From: an uncultured Parabacteroides sp.
GTDB taxonomy: Bacteria > Bacteroidota > Bacteroidia > Bacteroidales > Tannerellaceae
DNA length: 64,000 nt
Assembly (NCBI GenBank): GCA_949295065.1
Contig: CASFJQ010000006.1
Location: 20,543-84,542 of the forward strand
Reading direction: 5' to 3'
Shown here piece after piece: positions 17,400 through 25,881 of this stretch (positions are counted from its first letter, which is position 1; each line of letters begins with the position of its first letter). The position numbers and the translations under genes were made by a program. Below the pieces are notes generated by a model that saw only the letters and a program-made list of their open reading frames with translations, did no database searches and was not told the origin of the DNA.

Positions 17400-17777
17400 A
17401 TGGACAATAAAGGTTTCACCTTGAAAAAGCGGTTGAAAAGCTTTACCTATGCTTTCAATGGCATATATATGCTTATCCGGAATGAACATAATGCATGGAT
17501 ACATTGTTTTGCAGCTGTATGTGTTATCGTTTTGGGCTTTTTGCTGGATATAGAAAGTTACGAGTGGATAGCTGTTTCGGTTGCCATAGGAATGGTTTTG
17601 GCTGCTGAGGCTGTCAATTCCTCAATCGAGGCGTTGTGCGATCTTGTGTCGCCCGGCTATAATGAGGCAATAAAGAAAGCTAAAGATCTTGCCGCAGGAG
17701 CGGTTCTGATTCTGGCTATTGCTGCTGCAACAGTAGGATTGATTATTTTTATTCCTAAAATACTTGCGCTTATTTAG
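17400..17777 (+). CDS. dgkA: Diacylglycerol kinase (DgkA), possible undecaprenol kinase
   Basis: 125 residues, the usual length, with three membrane helices. RLKSFTYAFNGIYMLIRNEHNAWIH is the N-terminal amphipathic region. The family signature lies in MVLAAEAVNSSIEALCDLV, with the conserved E, N and second E of the active site, followed by KKAKDLAAGAVLI. It phosphorylates diacylglycerol or undecaprenol at the inner membrane, recycling lipid carriers. A longer in-frame ORF from 17292 is rejected because its first 36 codons read through the GTTGACAAGG repeat pair. The next gene is a PAP2 phosphatase that could run the reverse step. Confidence 0.95.
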   Translation: MDNKGFTLKKRLKSFTYAFNGIYMLIRNEHNAWIHCFAAVCVIVLGFLLDIESYEWIAVSVAIGMVLAAEAVNSSIEALCDLVSPGYNEAIKKAKDLAAGAVLILAIAAATVGLIIFIPKILALI

Positions 17778-17790
17778 CATAGAATATAAT

Positions 17791-17822
17791 CCTTGTCAAC
17801 TCGTATCTGTAGTCTTGTCAAC
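17791..17822 (-). repeat. Single 32-bp GTTGACAAGG repeat
   Basis: Read on the minus strand: GTTGACAAGA, CTACAGATAC, GAGTTGACAAGG. It sits between dgkA and the PAP2 gene and matches the copies at 17291, 19558 and 41118. Confidence 0.7.
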
Positions 17823-17844
17823 TTCAATTATAAATACATTATCA

Positions 17845-18402
17845 ATGAGGCAAATTTTATTATCATTAATGCTTGTTATCTGTGGCTTTTCGGTGACGGC
17901 ACAGGAAATACAGGTTACCGGAGCCAGGAAGGCTGTGCGCACATCGGGAGATGTGTTGGTGTTTGTTACTCCGGTTGCCAGTCTTGCCACTGTTCTTGCC
18001 CTTCAGGATTGGGAAGGATTGAAGCAAGGAGCTTTGGCTGGTGTGACAACGGTTGGTGTTACTTATGCTCTGAAATTAATAGTTGATAAGCAGCGCCCGG
18101 ACAGGAGTGATTTCCAGTCTTTCCCTTCAATGCACACTTCTGTTTCCTTTGCCGGAGCAGCATTCATACAGCGACGTTACGGATGGAAATGGGGAGTTCC
18201 GGCGTATTTGCTTTCCACTTATGTCGGCTGGAGCCGCGTTTACGGAAAGAAACACGACTGGTGGGATGTGGCTGCGGGAGCCGTGATTGGCGTTGGCAGT
18301 TCATATATATTTACAAGACCTTTTGCCAAAAAGCATAATCTTACTATCAGTCCGGTTGCCGGAAACGGACACTGTGGCATTTATGCTTCTATGAACTTCT
18401 AA
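17845..18402 (+). CDS. PAP2-family phosphatase (membrane or exported)
   Basis: 185 residues with a signal sequence MRQILLSLMLVICGFSVTAQ. All three PAP2 motifs are present: KLIVDKQRPDR, SFPSMHTS (the PSxH motif) and SRVYGKKHDWWD (SR, five residues, H, three residues, D). Such enzymes remove phosphate from lipid phosphates, including phosphatidate, undecaprenyl pyrophosphate or lipid A, on the periplasmic side. The neighbour dgkA suggests a lipid-phosphate cycle. A start at 17764 overlapping dgkA is rejected in favour of the signal-peptide start. The protein is short for a six-helix member, so a soluble or periplasmic form is possible. Confidence 0.88.
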   Translation: MRQILLSLMLVICGFSVTAQEIQVTGARKAVRTSGDVLVFVTPVASLATVLALQDWEGLKQGALAGVTTVGVTYALKLIVDKQRPDRSDFQSFPSMHTSVSFAGAAFIQRRYGWKWGVPAYLLSTYVGWSRVYGKKHDWWDVAAGAVIGVGSSYIFTRPFAKKHNLTISPVAGNGHCGIYASMNF

Positions 18403-18429
18403 TATACTTCCTAATTCAGGGATAATATG

Positions 18430-18437
18430 TAACTTTG
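18430..18437 (+). promoter_or_regulatory. -7 box of mnmA
   Basis: TAACTTTG, a full TAnnTTTG match, 21 nt before the ATG. Confidence 0.6.
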
Positions 18438-18458
18438 CAGACGAAAGGATAAAGATTT

Positions 18459-19535
18459 ATGGAAATAGCAGCATTAGTATCAGGTGGAGTGGACAGCTCT
18501 GTTGTTGTTCATCAGTTAAAGGAGGCGGGTTATGACCCGACAATCTTCTACATCCGTATCGGTATGGAAGATAAAGACGGATATATTGATTGTCCGGCTG
18601 AGGAAGATATTGAAATAACTTCATATATCGCCAAGAAATATGGTTGCCGTTTTGAGCAAGTTTCCTTGCATGATGAATATTGGGAGAAAGTTGTCAGCTA
18701 CACTATCGAATCAGTGAAGCGTGGTCTGACTCCAAACCCGGATATGATGTGCAATAAGTTTATAAAGTTTGGTTGCTTCGAAGAAAAATGGGGAAAGGAT
18801 TTCGATAAGATTGCAACCGGACATTATGCCACAACAACCGAGATTGACGGTAAAGTGTGGCTTTCAACAGCTAAAGACCCGGTGAAAGACCAGACAGACT
18901 TCCTTGGACAAATCACTCGCTTGCAGATTCAGAAACTGATGTTTCCTATCGGACATCTGATGAAAAGCGAAGTGCGCGCTATTGCTGAGGCTCAGAAATT
19001 GCCTAGCGCAAAGAGAAAAGACAGTCAGGGAATTTGTTTCCTCGGTAAAATCAATTACAATGATTTTATTGAGCGTTATCTGGGACGCCGTACCGGAAAA
19101 ATAATCGAGCTTGAAACAGGAAAGGTTCTCGGCAAGCACAACGGATATTGGTTCCACACAATCGGTCAGCGCAAAGGTTTGGGCTTGAGCGGCGGTCCGT
19201 GGTTCGTTATCAAGAAAGATATAAAGCGTAATATAATATATGTATCCAACGGATATGATCCGGAAACACAATACGGAAAGACTGTAAACCTTCAAGGTTT
19301 TGATTTCATAACTGAAGATCCTTGGGGCGAGTTTGACGATGCAAAGGAAATAACATTCAAAATCCGTCACACTCCGGAATTTACTCATGGTTATATACGC
19401 CGTATTGGTGACCTTTACCGTATCGAAAGTGATGATAAAATTCAGGGAATTGCTCCGGGACAATATGGAGTGATTTATGATAAGGATCATCATCTTTGTT
19501 ATGGTAGCGGGATGATTATTGGAGATAATCAGTAG
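18459..19535 (+). CDS. mnmA: tRNA-specific 2-thiouridylase
   Basis: 358 residues. It thiolates U34 of tRNA-Lys, -Glu and -Gln. The PP-loop is [16 protein letters not shown] at the N-terminus. The two catalytic cysteines lie in [13 protein letters not shown] and [37 protein letters not shown] and [21 protein letters not shown] are further MnmA hallmarks, and the C-terminal beta-barrel [14 protein letters not shown] is complete. It begins directly with the PP-loop, so no N-terminal extension is missing. Its own promoter precedes it and a 21-bp perfect hairpin follows. Confidence 0.96.
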   Translation: MEIAALVSGGVDSSVVVHQLKEAGYDPTIFYIRIGMEDKDGYIDCPAEEDIEITSYIAKKYGCRFEQVSLHDEYWEKVVSYTIESVKRGLTPNPDMMCNKFIKFGCFEEKWGKDFDKIATGHYATTTEIDGKVWLSTAKDPVKDQTDFLGQITRLQIQKLMFPIGHLMKSEVRAIAEAQKLPSAKRKDSQGICFLGKINYNDFIERYLGRRTGKIIELETGKVLGKHNGYWFHTIGQRKGLGLSGGPWFVIKKDIKRNIIYVSNGYDPETQYGKTVNLQGFDFITEDPWGEFDDAKEITFKIRHTPEFTHGYIRRIGDLYRIESDDKIQGIAPGQYGVIYDKDHHLCYGSGMIIGDNQ

Positions 19536-19561
19536 GAGTAAGTTGACAAGGGGACAAGTTG

Positions 19562-19615
19562 ACAAGGCTACAGATACAAGTTTATGAGAAAAATAACTTG
19601 TATCTGTAGCCTTGT
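19562..19615 (+). terminator. Long perfect hairpin after mnmA, built from the GTTGACAAGG repeat
   Basis: CAAGGCTACAGATACAAGTT at 19563-19582 is exactly inverted at 19595-19614, and one more A-T pair extends it to 21 bp around a 12-nt loop. It is followed by TTCTTGT. The left arm is a truncated copy of the 32-bp repeat family. Confidence 0.75.
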
Positions 19616-19640
19616 TTCTTGTAAAAAAAGCATAATAATA

Positions 19641-19672
19641 TTTGGTTTATAAAATAAACCTCTTTATATTTG
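19641..19672 (+). promoter_or_regulatory. Promoter of the membrane protein / winged-helix operon
   Basis: TTTG at 19641-19644, 20-bp spacer, TATATTTG at 19665-19672: an ideal Bacteroidetes promoter. The spacer is occupied by a palindrome that also recurs downstream. Confidence 0.75.
19644..19660. promoter_or_regulatory. Operator site 1, inside the promoter spacer
   Basis: GGTTTAT, AAA, ATAAACC forms a dyad with 7-bp arms between the -33 and -7 boxes. A repressor bound here would block polymerase. Confidence 0.6.
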
Positions 19673-19725
19673 CGATGTGCAAAGGAATAATGCGCAGTTC
19701 TTTTGCACTTTTTTAATCCATGCAT

Positions 19726-19741
19726 GGTTTATAAAATAAAC
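19726..19741. promoter_or_regulatory. Operator site 2, in the leader
   Basis: GGTTTATAAAATAAAC repeats site 1 exactly over 16 nt, 35 bp before the ATG. Between the sites GTGCAAA (19677-19683) and TTTGCAC (19702-19708) form another dyad. Confidence 0.6.
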
Positions 19742-19775
19742 TACTTTAGTAAGGAACATTTAAATTAATTCGATT

Positions 19776-20381
19776 ATGGAAAACGTCAAGTTTACAGAAA
19801 AAGAAAGTTTGGAGTTGATAACTTCAATGATACAGACAACGAAGCGCAATTTGAAAGTAGGCGATGGAAACCAGTTCCTTTTGTGGGGATATCTGACGGT
19901 GCTGACAACCTTGTCGGTTTATTTGTCGCTAATGTTGACACAGTCGGCATATTCATATTACCTGTTCTTTATTATTCCAGTTATAGGATTTCCGGTTGCA
20001 TACTATTATAAATCCAAGGACGGAGAAAATAATGTAACTACATATAGCGACCGTATAATAGAGGCAATATGGAAAGTAATGGGAACAGTGTCAACCGTTC
20101 TGATATTGCTGATGAGCATGATTGTGTTTAAAGATTGCAGTATTGTTCCGGCATTTGTTCTGATTGTTATATCTTTGGGCTCTTGTGTTACAGGAGTAGT
20201 TTTGAAGGAAAAAATATTCAATACAAGTTATCTGGGCTTTTTGGCAGGAATTTATATGTTTTATTATGTTCCGTCGAAAGGAATGGATGATATGATGCTC
20301 CTGCTTTTTGCCCTTTCATTCATATTTGTGATGATAATTCCGGGTCATGTTATAAATCATAAAGCAAAAGAATTATGTTGA
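19776..20381 (+). CDS. Six-helix membrane protein of unknown function, operon with a winged-helix regulator
   Basis: 201 residues. About six hydrophobic segments are visible: LLWGYLTVLTTLSVYLSLML, YYLFFIIPVIGFPVAYYY, IWKVMGTVSTVLILLMSMIVF, IVPAFVLIVISLGSCVTGVV, YLGFLAGIYMFYYV and LLLFALSFIFVMIIPGHVI. The N-terminus KFTEKESLELITSMIQTTKRNL resembles other Bacteroidetes membrane proteins paired with PadR/HTH_34-like regulators, but I cannot assign a family. The downstream regulator overlaps its last 7 nt. A strong promoter containing the operator lies upstream. Confidence 0.8.
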   Translation: MENVKFTEKESLELITSMIQTTKRNLKVGDGNQFLLWGYLTVLTTLSVYLSLMLTQSAYSYYLFFIIPVIGFPVAYYYKSKDGENNVTTYSDRIIEAIWKVMGTVSTVLILLMSMIVFKDCSIVPAFVLIVISLGSCVTGVVLKEKIFNTSYLGFLAGIYMFYYVPSKGMDDMMLLLFALSFIFVMIIPGHVINHKAKELC

Positions 20382-20659
20382 AAGAGTTAGATCCGTTGTT
20401 GCATTCCCAATTGCGGTTGGCTATAGTTTCTATCCTGATGTCTGTCGAGGAAGCTGATTTTGTCTTTATAAAGGAAAAGACAAATGCTACGGCGGGAAAC
20501 CTTAGTGTACAGCTTGAAAAGCTTACTACGGCAGGATATATCGAGATAGAAAAAGGTTTTTCAGGGAAAAAGCCTCGCACCACTTGCCGGATGACAGACA
20601 AAGGACGCAAGGCTTTCGAAGATTACGTCAATACGTTGAAAGATTATTTGCATTTGTAA
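20375..20659 (+). CDS. Winged-helix transcriptional regulator (HTH_34-like)
   Basis: 94 residues: MLKELDPLLHSQLRLAIVSILMS opens the domain, AGNLSVQLEKLTTAGYIEIEKGF is the recognition helix and following strand, and PRTTCRMTDKGRKAFEDYV the wing and C-terminal helix. This is the compact MarR/PadR-like fold called winged helix DNA-binding domain (PF13601-like). It overlaps the membrane-protein gene by 7 nt, so the pair is co-translated. The duplicated GGTTTAT/ATAAAC dyad around the promoter is the obvious candidate target, which would make the operon autoregulated. That link is inferred. Confidence 0.87.
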   Translation: MLKELDPLLHSQLRLAIVSILMSVEEADFVFIKEKTNATAGNLSVQLEKLTTAGYIEIEKGFSGKKPRTTCRMTDKGRKAFEDYVNTLKDYLHL

Positions 20660-20677
20660 TTTTAAGGACGTTAATAT

Positions 20678-20736
20678 AAAAAATACAGGCAAAAGTTTCT
20701 GATTGTAGATTCATTGAAACTTTGCCTGTATTTTTT
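20678..20736. terminator. Bidirectional terminator between convergent genes
   Basis: AATACAGGCAAAAGTTTC on the left pairs with GAAACTTTGCCTGTATT on the right, flanked by A and T runs on both sides. It serves the winged-helix gene and the convergent Gfo/Idh gene. Confidence 0.8.
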
Positions 20737-20756
20737 ATTTATCATGGATTACTGAA

Positions 20757-22067
20757 TCAAATCTTTGGCAATTCCCAAGGTGCCCTGTACTGTTTGCACA
20801 ACAAAGCATCAGCTTCAGCATCATTGAATGTCTTGCCATCCCAGCTTAGTTTCTTGCCTGTGCGGTATGCAATATTTCCAAGCTGTGAGAATTTGGCGAT
20901 GTGAGCACCGATTTCAATACTTGCGTTGCAGTTGCGGTTTCTGCTCTTGATGCATTCCAAATGATTCTTTACGTGAAGATTCAAGCCGCCTTCGCCATAA
21001 GCTTTCTTCAAAGGAACAGCTTCCATTCTTGGTTTGCCGTTTACCTTTTCAGGAATAACTTCCCATCCGCCTCGGTCAACAACCAATGTTCCGTTTTCTC
21101 CGACGAAACCAAGGCCGTGATTACGTCCGTATGCACCATCGTCGATACCGATTGCATGGTCCCAAAGAACTGTGAAGCCATCGAATGTATAGATTGTCTG
21201 AAGCAAATCCGGAGTTTCGCAAGCATCATCTGGATAACCGAACTTACCGCCCGAAGCCATAACGCTGTTTGGGGCAGTAACATTCATTCCATACAATGCA
21301 TAGTCGAGAAGGTGAACGCCCCAGTCTGTCATCAAACCTCCGGCATAATCCCAGAACCAGCGCCATGTAAAGTGGAAACGGTTAGGGTTGAACTTGCGTT
21401 CCGGTGCCGGGCCCAGCCACATGTCATAATCAACTCCGGCAGGAACAGCCTGGTCCGGTTTTACAGGGATTGAAGGACACCAGCCCTGATATGAGAACAC
21501 GCGCACTGTGCGGATTTTACCTAATTTACCACTGTGAACGAATGCCATCGCATCCTGCCAGTGAGGGTCGCTTCTCTGCCATTGGCCAACCTGAACAACT
21601 CTGTTATATTTTTGTGCGGCACGAACCATTATATTACATTCCTCAATACTGTTTCCAAGAGGTTTTTCGCAATATACATCTTTTCCTGCCTGGCAAGCGT
21701 AAACTGCCTGCAAGCAATGCCAATGGTCCGGCGTACCTACGATAACAACGTCGATATCTTTGTTGTCGATTACTTTTCTCCAGTCTTTATATAAATTCTT
21801 TACTTTCTTTCCGGAAATCTTTTCTGTTTCGGCAGCTCTGCTTTGCAATACGTTATCATCGATATCGCATAAAGCTACACATTCTACTTCTGGATTACGA
21901 AGGAATGCTTTCAAATCTTCGAATCCCATACCGTTGCATCCAATAAGTCCTACACGGATTTTGTCATTTGCACTTACACTGTTGCCAGCCTGAATAAGAA
22001 ACGGGCTGAAAGTTAAACCAGCTCCAAGGAGCGAAGCTTGACGGAGGAAATCTCTACGAGTTGTCAT
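20757..22067 (-). CDS. Gfo/Idh/MocA-family oxidoreductase, predicted Tat-exported
   Basis: 436 residues. The N-terminus MTTRRDFLRQASLLGAGLTF has the twin-arginine motif, so the protein is probably exported folded with bound NAD(P). The Rossmann part shows KIRVGLIGCNGMGFEDL and VALCDIDDNVLQ, then VIVGTPDHWHCLQAVYACQAGKDVYCEKPLGNSI (key parts TPDHWH and EKPLG). The C-terminal half contains the Bacteroidetes-specific WLGPAPERKFNPNRFHFTWRWFWDYAGG and MTDWGVHLLDYALYG. Relatives act on sugars and include GH109-like enzymes; the substrate here is unknown. The start at 22067 is chosen for the Tat signal. Confidence 0.9.
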   Translation of the reverse strand: MTTRRDFLRQASLLGAGLTFSPFLIQAGNSVSANDKIRVGLIGCNGMGFEDLKAFLRNPEVECVALCDIDDNVLQSRAAETEKISGKKVKNLYKDWRKVIDNKDIDVVIVGTPDHWHCLQAVYACQAGKDVYCEKPLGNSIEECNIMVRAAQKYNRVVQVGQWQRSDPHWQDAMAFVHSGKLGKIRTVRVFSYQGWCPSIPVKPDQAVPAGVDYDMWLGPAPERKFNPNRFHFTWRWFWDYAGGLMTDWGVHLLDYALYGMNVTAPNSVMASGGKFGYPDDACETPDLLQTIYTFDGFTVLWDHAIGIDDGAYGRNHGLGFVGENGTLVVDRGGWEVIPEKVNGKPRMEAVPLKKAYGEGGLNLHVKNHLECIKSRNRNCNASIEIGAHIAKFSQLGNIAYRTGKKLSWDGKTFNDAEADALLCKQYRAPWELPKI

Positions 22068-22139
22068 GGTTTTTTTGATTAGTTGGTTATACAAATTATT
22101 TACATTAAAACTCAAAGTGTTCTGTTTACACAGACTTTA

Positions 22140-22171
22140 CAAATATATTGGTTTGTTAATAAAAAGGCAAA
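22140..22171 (-). promoter_or_regulatory. Promoter of the Gfo/Idh gene
   Basis: On the minus strand TTTG (22171-22168), a 20-bp spacer and TATATTTG (22147-22140) form an ideal promoter, giving a leader of about 65 nt. Confidence 0.65.
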
Positions 22172-22187
22172 ATAATTGCGGCAAAAA

Positions 22188-23738
22188 TTATTTTTCAACC
22201 ACCCATTTTTCAATTCCTCTGACATTATTGTTGAAATTTACTCCAACCTTTAAAACTTTACGTTTATCAGAAGCGAAAGGCAATGCATACCCTTTCTCGT
22301 TGATTTGCCGCATGGCATCCTCTGCGCTGCCATTGAGTTTGAATTCCATTACATATATGTAGTTATCAGTTTTTATCACCAAATCAATTCTTCCATTCGA
22401 TGTATGGTATTCAGCTTCCGTGTAGAAACCAAGAAGTTTGAACACGATAAAAAGTACATTCTGATAATGAAGTTCCAGTTCTCTGGCCAGTTCATAGGTT
22501 GTGTCTGCAAAGAAACTTTGCAGTCTCTGCATGAAAGAATCAATGTCGCCTCCACGCACATCGTTGATAAAAGATTTTATCTCGAACATAGAGTTGTTGT
22601 TTTCTACAGAAGCGTAGAAAGGCAAAATAAATCTGGTGAAACCTTCCTCCACCTCACGATTAGGAAAACCTAGATAATATATTCTGAATTCCTTGTCGTA
22701 TTCTTTAATAGTAAGGTATCCGCTTTGATAAAGAATAGGCACAGGATTAGTATACATAGAATCTATTCCCCCAAGAGAGTCAGACGAAGCCATTTCTTTG
22801 TTGAAACGCTGTAAATCGTAGTTGCTTTTCTTCAAAAGTTCCACCAGGAAAGTAGGAGTTCCTGTTTCGAACCAGTAGCTTCCGACTTGCATTTCAGCAA
22901 AAGCGTTCAGAATGCTGAACGGATTGTAAATGTCATCACTCTTGTCGGCAAAATGATATCCGTCATACCATTTCTTGAGTGTATCTTTCATTTCTTCTTC
23001 ACCGATATCATTCTTTTGTGCCATAACTTTGATATCTTCTCCTAAGTCGCGAAGAAGTTCCTGTTCTGTGATACCGCAAAGGCTGGCAAATCGTCTGGAC
23101 AAAGAAATGTCCATCAGGTTGTTCAGGTCGCTGAACACGCTGACTTTGCTGAATTTTGTTACTCCTGTCAGAATAGCAAATTTAATGTATTTGTCGCAGC
23201 TTTTCATGGTGCCATAAAAAGCTTTTAGTGTGCTCCGGTATTCATTCAGAAGTTCTTCGTTGCCAATAGCCTGCAACATGGGTTTGTCGTATTCGTCAAT
23301 GAGGATTACAACATTTCTTCCGGTTTTTTCTGCAGCTTTCCTGATTATATATGTAAATCTTTCTTCAGGAGATCTGTTACTTTTTTCATTTCCATATAAA
23401 CTTTCCCATACCTCAAGATGTTGGTTTAGTATTTCTTCAATAGAAGTCCTACTGTTATATTTTTTGGTATTCAGGTCTATATGCAATATGGGGTATTCAA
23501 TCCATTCCTTTTCGAGCTTTTCCATTGCAAGCCCTTTGAAAAGTTCTTTTTTCCCAAGGAAATAAGCTTCCAGCGTTGAAATAAGAAGGCTTTTCCCGAA
23601 ACGTCGCGGACGGCTCAGGAAATAATACTTTCCGCTTTTAACCAATTCATATATATATTCGGTTTTATCAATATATATATAGTTGCCTTTGCGGATTTCC
23701 TCGAAACTTTGTATTCCAACCGGATAAATATTGCCCAT
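22188..23738 (-). CDS. AAA-ATPase-like / PD-(D/E)XK nuclease protein (PF09820-PF08011 type)
   Basis: 516 residues. The N-terminal ATPase-like domain shows IYIDKTEYIYELV, SRPRRFGKSLLISTLEAYF (a degenerate Walker A, RPRRFGKS), and VVILIDEYDKPML (Walker B). The C-terminal nuclease domain has AEYHTSNGRIDLVIKTDNYIYVMEFKL, matching the D...ExK motif, and ends in a basic stretch. These proteins are abundant and variable in gut Bacteroidales, and their role is not established. Phage defence or mobile-element biology has been suggested on genomic grounds only. It has its own good promoter. Confidence 0.92.
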   Translation of the reverse strand: MGNIYPVGIQSFEEIRKGNYIYIDKTEYIYELVKSGKYYFLSRPRRFGKSLLISTLEAYFLGKKELFKGLAMEKLEKEWIEYPILHIDLNTKKYNSRTSIEEILNQHLEVWESLYGNEKSNRSPEERFTYIIRKAAEKTGRNVVILIDEYDKPMLQAIGNEELLNEYRSTLKAFYGTMKSCDKYIKFAILTGVTKFSKVSVFSDLNNLMDISLSRRFASLCGITEQELLRDLGEDIKVMAQKNDIGEEEMKDTLKKWYDGYHFADKSDDIYNPFSILNAFAEMQVGSYWFETGTPTFLVELLKKSNYDLQRFNKEMASSDSLGGIDSMYTNPVPILYQSGYLTIKEYDKEFRIYYLGFPNREVEEGFTRFILPFYASVENNNSMFEIKSFINDVRGGDIDSFMQRLQSFFADTTYELARELELHYQNVLFIVFKLLGFYTEAEYHTSNGRIDLVIKTDNYIYVMEFKLNGSAEDAMRQINEKGYALPFASDKRKVLKVGVNFNNNVRGIEKWVVEK

Positions 23739-23865
23739 GTATTATACCGTTTAAAAAAATGATTAATTATTCAAGTCCCGAAATATCAACTTTCAGTTAA
23801 CGAGTTGACAAGAGTCTTAAGATAATTAAGAGTGGAGCAACTTCCGAAACTTAAATTGATTATTA

Positions 23866-23897
23866 CAAATGTATGTTTTTCTTCGGACAATATCAAA
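23866..23897 (-). promoter_or_regulatory. Promoter of the AAA-ATPase-like gene
   Basis: Minus-strand TTTG (23897-23894), 20-bp spacer, TACATTTG (23873-23866). It gives a leader of about 120 nt that includes a GTTGACAAG repeat fragment near 23800. Confidence 0.65.
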
Positions 23898-23938
23898 ATT
23901 ATAACTTAATTCAAGTTTCGCAAGTCTCGTTTTATTTG

Positions 23939-23946
23939 TACTTTTG
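23939..23946 (+). promoter_or_regulatory. -7 box of hisS
   Basis: TACTTTTG fully matches TAnnTTTG, 33 nt before the ATG; TTTC about 20 bp upstream is a weak -33 box. Confidence 0.6.
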
Positions 23947-23979
23947 TTGGCTGAATAACAGAAAATAATTAATAAAGAT

Positions 23980-25338
23980 ATGCAAAAGCCTTCAATACCT
24001 AAAGGAACAAGAGATTTTTCGCCTGAGGAAATGGCGAAACGTAATTATATATTCAATACTATCAGAGAAGTTTATCACCTTTACGGTTTCCAGCAGATTG
24101 AAACTCCGGCAATGGAGAATCTTTCAACACTGATGGGAAAATATGGCGAGGAAGGAGACAAACTTCTGTTTAAGATTCTGAATTCCGGAGATTGTTTTTC
24201 CGGTATTACTGAAGAAGAACTTGCAGAGAAGAATCCGGTGAAATTTGCAGCCAAAGCTTGCGAAAAAGGTTTGCGCTATGATTTGACTGTGCCTTTTGCT
24301 CGCTTCGTGGTGCAGCACCGCAACGAGATTACTTTCCCTTTCAAGCGTTATCAGATTCAGCCGGTTTGGCGTGCTGACCGTCCGCAGAAAGGACGTTATC
24401 GCGAGTTCTATCAGTGTGATGGCGACGTTGTAGGTTCTGATTCATTGATTAACGAAGTGGAACTTATCCAGATTATGGATGAAGTGTTCCACCGTTTCGG
24501 AATTCGCGTTTGCATTAAGATGAACAACCGCAAGATTCTTTCCGGTATTGCCGAAATTCTTGGTGCTGCCGACAAGATTGTGGATATTACAGTTGCTATC
24601 GACAAGCTCGACAAGATTGGTCTTGACAAAGTGAACGACGAACTTCGCAGCAAAGGCTTGAGCGATGAGGCTATCGAAAAACTTCAGCCGGTTATTATGC
24701 TTAGCGGAACTAACCGTGAGAAAATTGCTTCACTGAAAGAAGTTCTTGCTACTTCTGAAACAGGTTTGAAGGGAATAGAGGAAATGGAATTTATCCTTGA
24801 CAGAATCGATAAATTCTCTTTACGTGCAGAACTTGAACTTGACTTGACTTTGGCTCGTGGCTTGAATTATTATACTGGAGCAATTTTTGAAGTGAAAGCT
24901 TTGGATGTTCAGATTGGAAGTATCACAGGTGGCGGCCGATATGACAATCTTACCGGAGTGTTCGGTATGGACGGAGTTTCTGGTGTTGGTATTTCGTTTG
25001 GAGCTGACCGAATTTACGACGTTCTTAACCAGTTGGATTTATATCCGAAAGATGCATTGCAGACAACTCAGCTTCTGTTCGTAAACTTCGGAGCAACCGA
25101 GGAAGCATATCTTTTGCCATTGGTGGCAAAGGTTCGTGCCGCAGGAATCAGAACTGAATTATATCCGGAATCTGCAAAAATGAAAAAGCAGATGGGATAT
25201 GCCGACACAAAGAAAATACCTTTCGTCGCAATCGTTGGTGAAACTGAAATGGCAGAAGGAAAGATTAATTTGAAAAATATGATTACTGGCGAACAGTCAC
25301 TTCTTTCATTGGAAGAATTGATTGAACGTATTGGATAA
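23980..25338 (+). CDS. hisS: Histidyl-tRNA synthetase
   Basis: 452 residues, a class II synthetase that charges tRNA-His. Motif 1 region [19 protein letters not shown], motif 2 [19 protein letters not shown], the histidine-specific [15 protein letters not shown] and the motif 3 region [10 protein letters not shown] are all present. The C-terminal anticodon-binding domain runs from about residue 360 ([19 protein letters not shown]). [19 protein letters not shown] carries the active-site Arg. It is monocistronic by appearance, followed by a large non-coding gap before groES. Confidence 0.97.
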   Translation: MQKPSIPKGTRDFSPEEMAKRNYIFNTIREVYHLYGFQQIETPAMENLSTLMGKYGEEGDKLLFKILNSGDCFSGITEEELAEKNPVKFAAKACEKGLRYDLTVPFARFVVQHRNEITFPFKRYQIQPVWRADRPQKGRYREFYQCDGDVVGSDSLINEVELIQIMDEVFHRFGIRVCIKMNNRKILSGIAEILGAADKIVDITVAIDKLDKIGLDKVNDELRSKGLSDEAIEKLQPVIMLSGTNREKIASLKEVLATSETGLKGIEEMEFILDRIDKFSLRAELELDLTLARGLNYYTGAIFEVKALDVQIGSITGGGRYDNLTGVFGMDGVSGVGISFGADRIYDVLNQLDLYPKDALQTTQLLFVNFGATEEAYLLPLVAKVRAAGIRTELYPESAKMKKQMGYADTKKIPFVAIVGETEMAEGKINLKNMITGEQSLLSLEELIERIG

Positions 25339-25491
25339 AATATTTTCTATTCCTTGTCAACTTTATATATAAAGCTGGAATATTCGACTTATCTCCCGAA
25401 TATTCCAGCTTTTCTTTTCTTATATATCAGGATTTTTATGCTGATGGAATAATTTTTTCATAATATGTGGAAAAAGATTTTCATAATATAT

Positions 25492-25600
25492 GGAAAAACT
25501 TTTTCATGCTGATGAAAATTTATTTTCATAATATATGAAAAACTTTTTTCAGCCTCTGGAAAAATCGTGAAAATGTAATAGCTTGAAATATAGTGTGTTA
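25492..25600 (+). repeat. Dispersed hairpin-rich repeat, copy A
   Basis: Begins GGAAAAACTTTTTCATGC, continues GATGAAAATTTATTTTC and ATGAAAAACTTTTTTC, and ends GAAAATGTAATAG, C, TTGAAATATAG. The same blocks occur in the same order and orientation at 36631-36753. Each block is self-complementary (GAAAAA/TTTTTC), so the RNA or single strand would fold into serial hairpins. Related TTTTTCATAATAT units lie just upstream, 25452-25490. Confidence 0.8.
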
Positions 25601-25782
25601 TAAAATGTCTGTTTTTCTCTGTTTTTAGCCATATTATTTTGAACATTCTCCTCGTAATAGTTAATGCTTTTTGAAGCTTTGCCCTAGTCTGTCATGTTGA
25701 ATCTGTCACAATGTCGCAAACACTCGGCGGTGCGTCACGATTATTCTGAAATATTGGCAGAAAGATGCCTTTGAAAAAGTTT

Positions 25783-25798
25783 GGCACGCTATTCGCTA
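25783..25798 (+). promoter_or_regulatory. Sigma-54-like promoter of groES-groEL
   Basis: TTGGCACG, CTAT, TCGCT has the -24 GG and -12 GC dinucleotides exactly 12 bp apart. It agrees with the sigma-54 consensus at all but two positions (C for T in TTGC, C for purine after TGGCACG). A start near 25809 would leave a 73-nt leader. An alternative housekeeping-like TGCCTTTG sits at 25767-25774. No CIRCE-type inverted repeat is present. Confidence 0.45.
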
Positions 25799-25881
25799 TA
25801 AGATAAGCGTGAGTTTTAGAAAAAGCAAACTCGCATAGAGAAATAAAATAAGTAATTAATAACACTTAAATTATATAGATC

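Larger units (their letters stand above)
25339..25881 (+). other. 543-bp gene-free region between hisS and groES
   Basis: Contents in order: a fragment of the GTTGACAAG repeat (CCTTGTCAAC, about 25350); a hairpin CTGGAATATTCG to CGAATATTCCAG, a likely hisS terminator at about 25374-25412; a TTTTTCAT/ATGAAAAA hairpin-rich element; and the groES promoter and leader. The leader includes a small GAGTTT/AAACTC dyad at 25812-25833. No convincing open frame. Confidence 0.6.

Noticed and set aside
22188-23738. Insertion-sequence transposase
   Set aside because: The protein has AAA-ATPase-like and PD-(D/E)XK motifs, not DDE or other transposase motifs, and no terminal inverted repeats flank it.
25601-25881. 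CIRCE (HrcA) operator before groES
   Set aside because: No TTAGCACTC with a 9-nt spacer and inverted partner was found.
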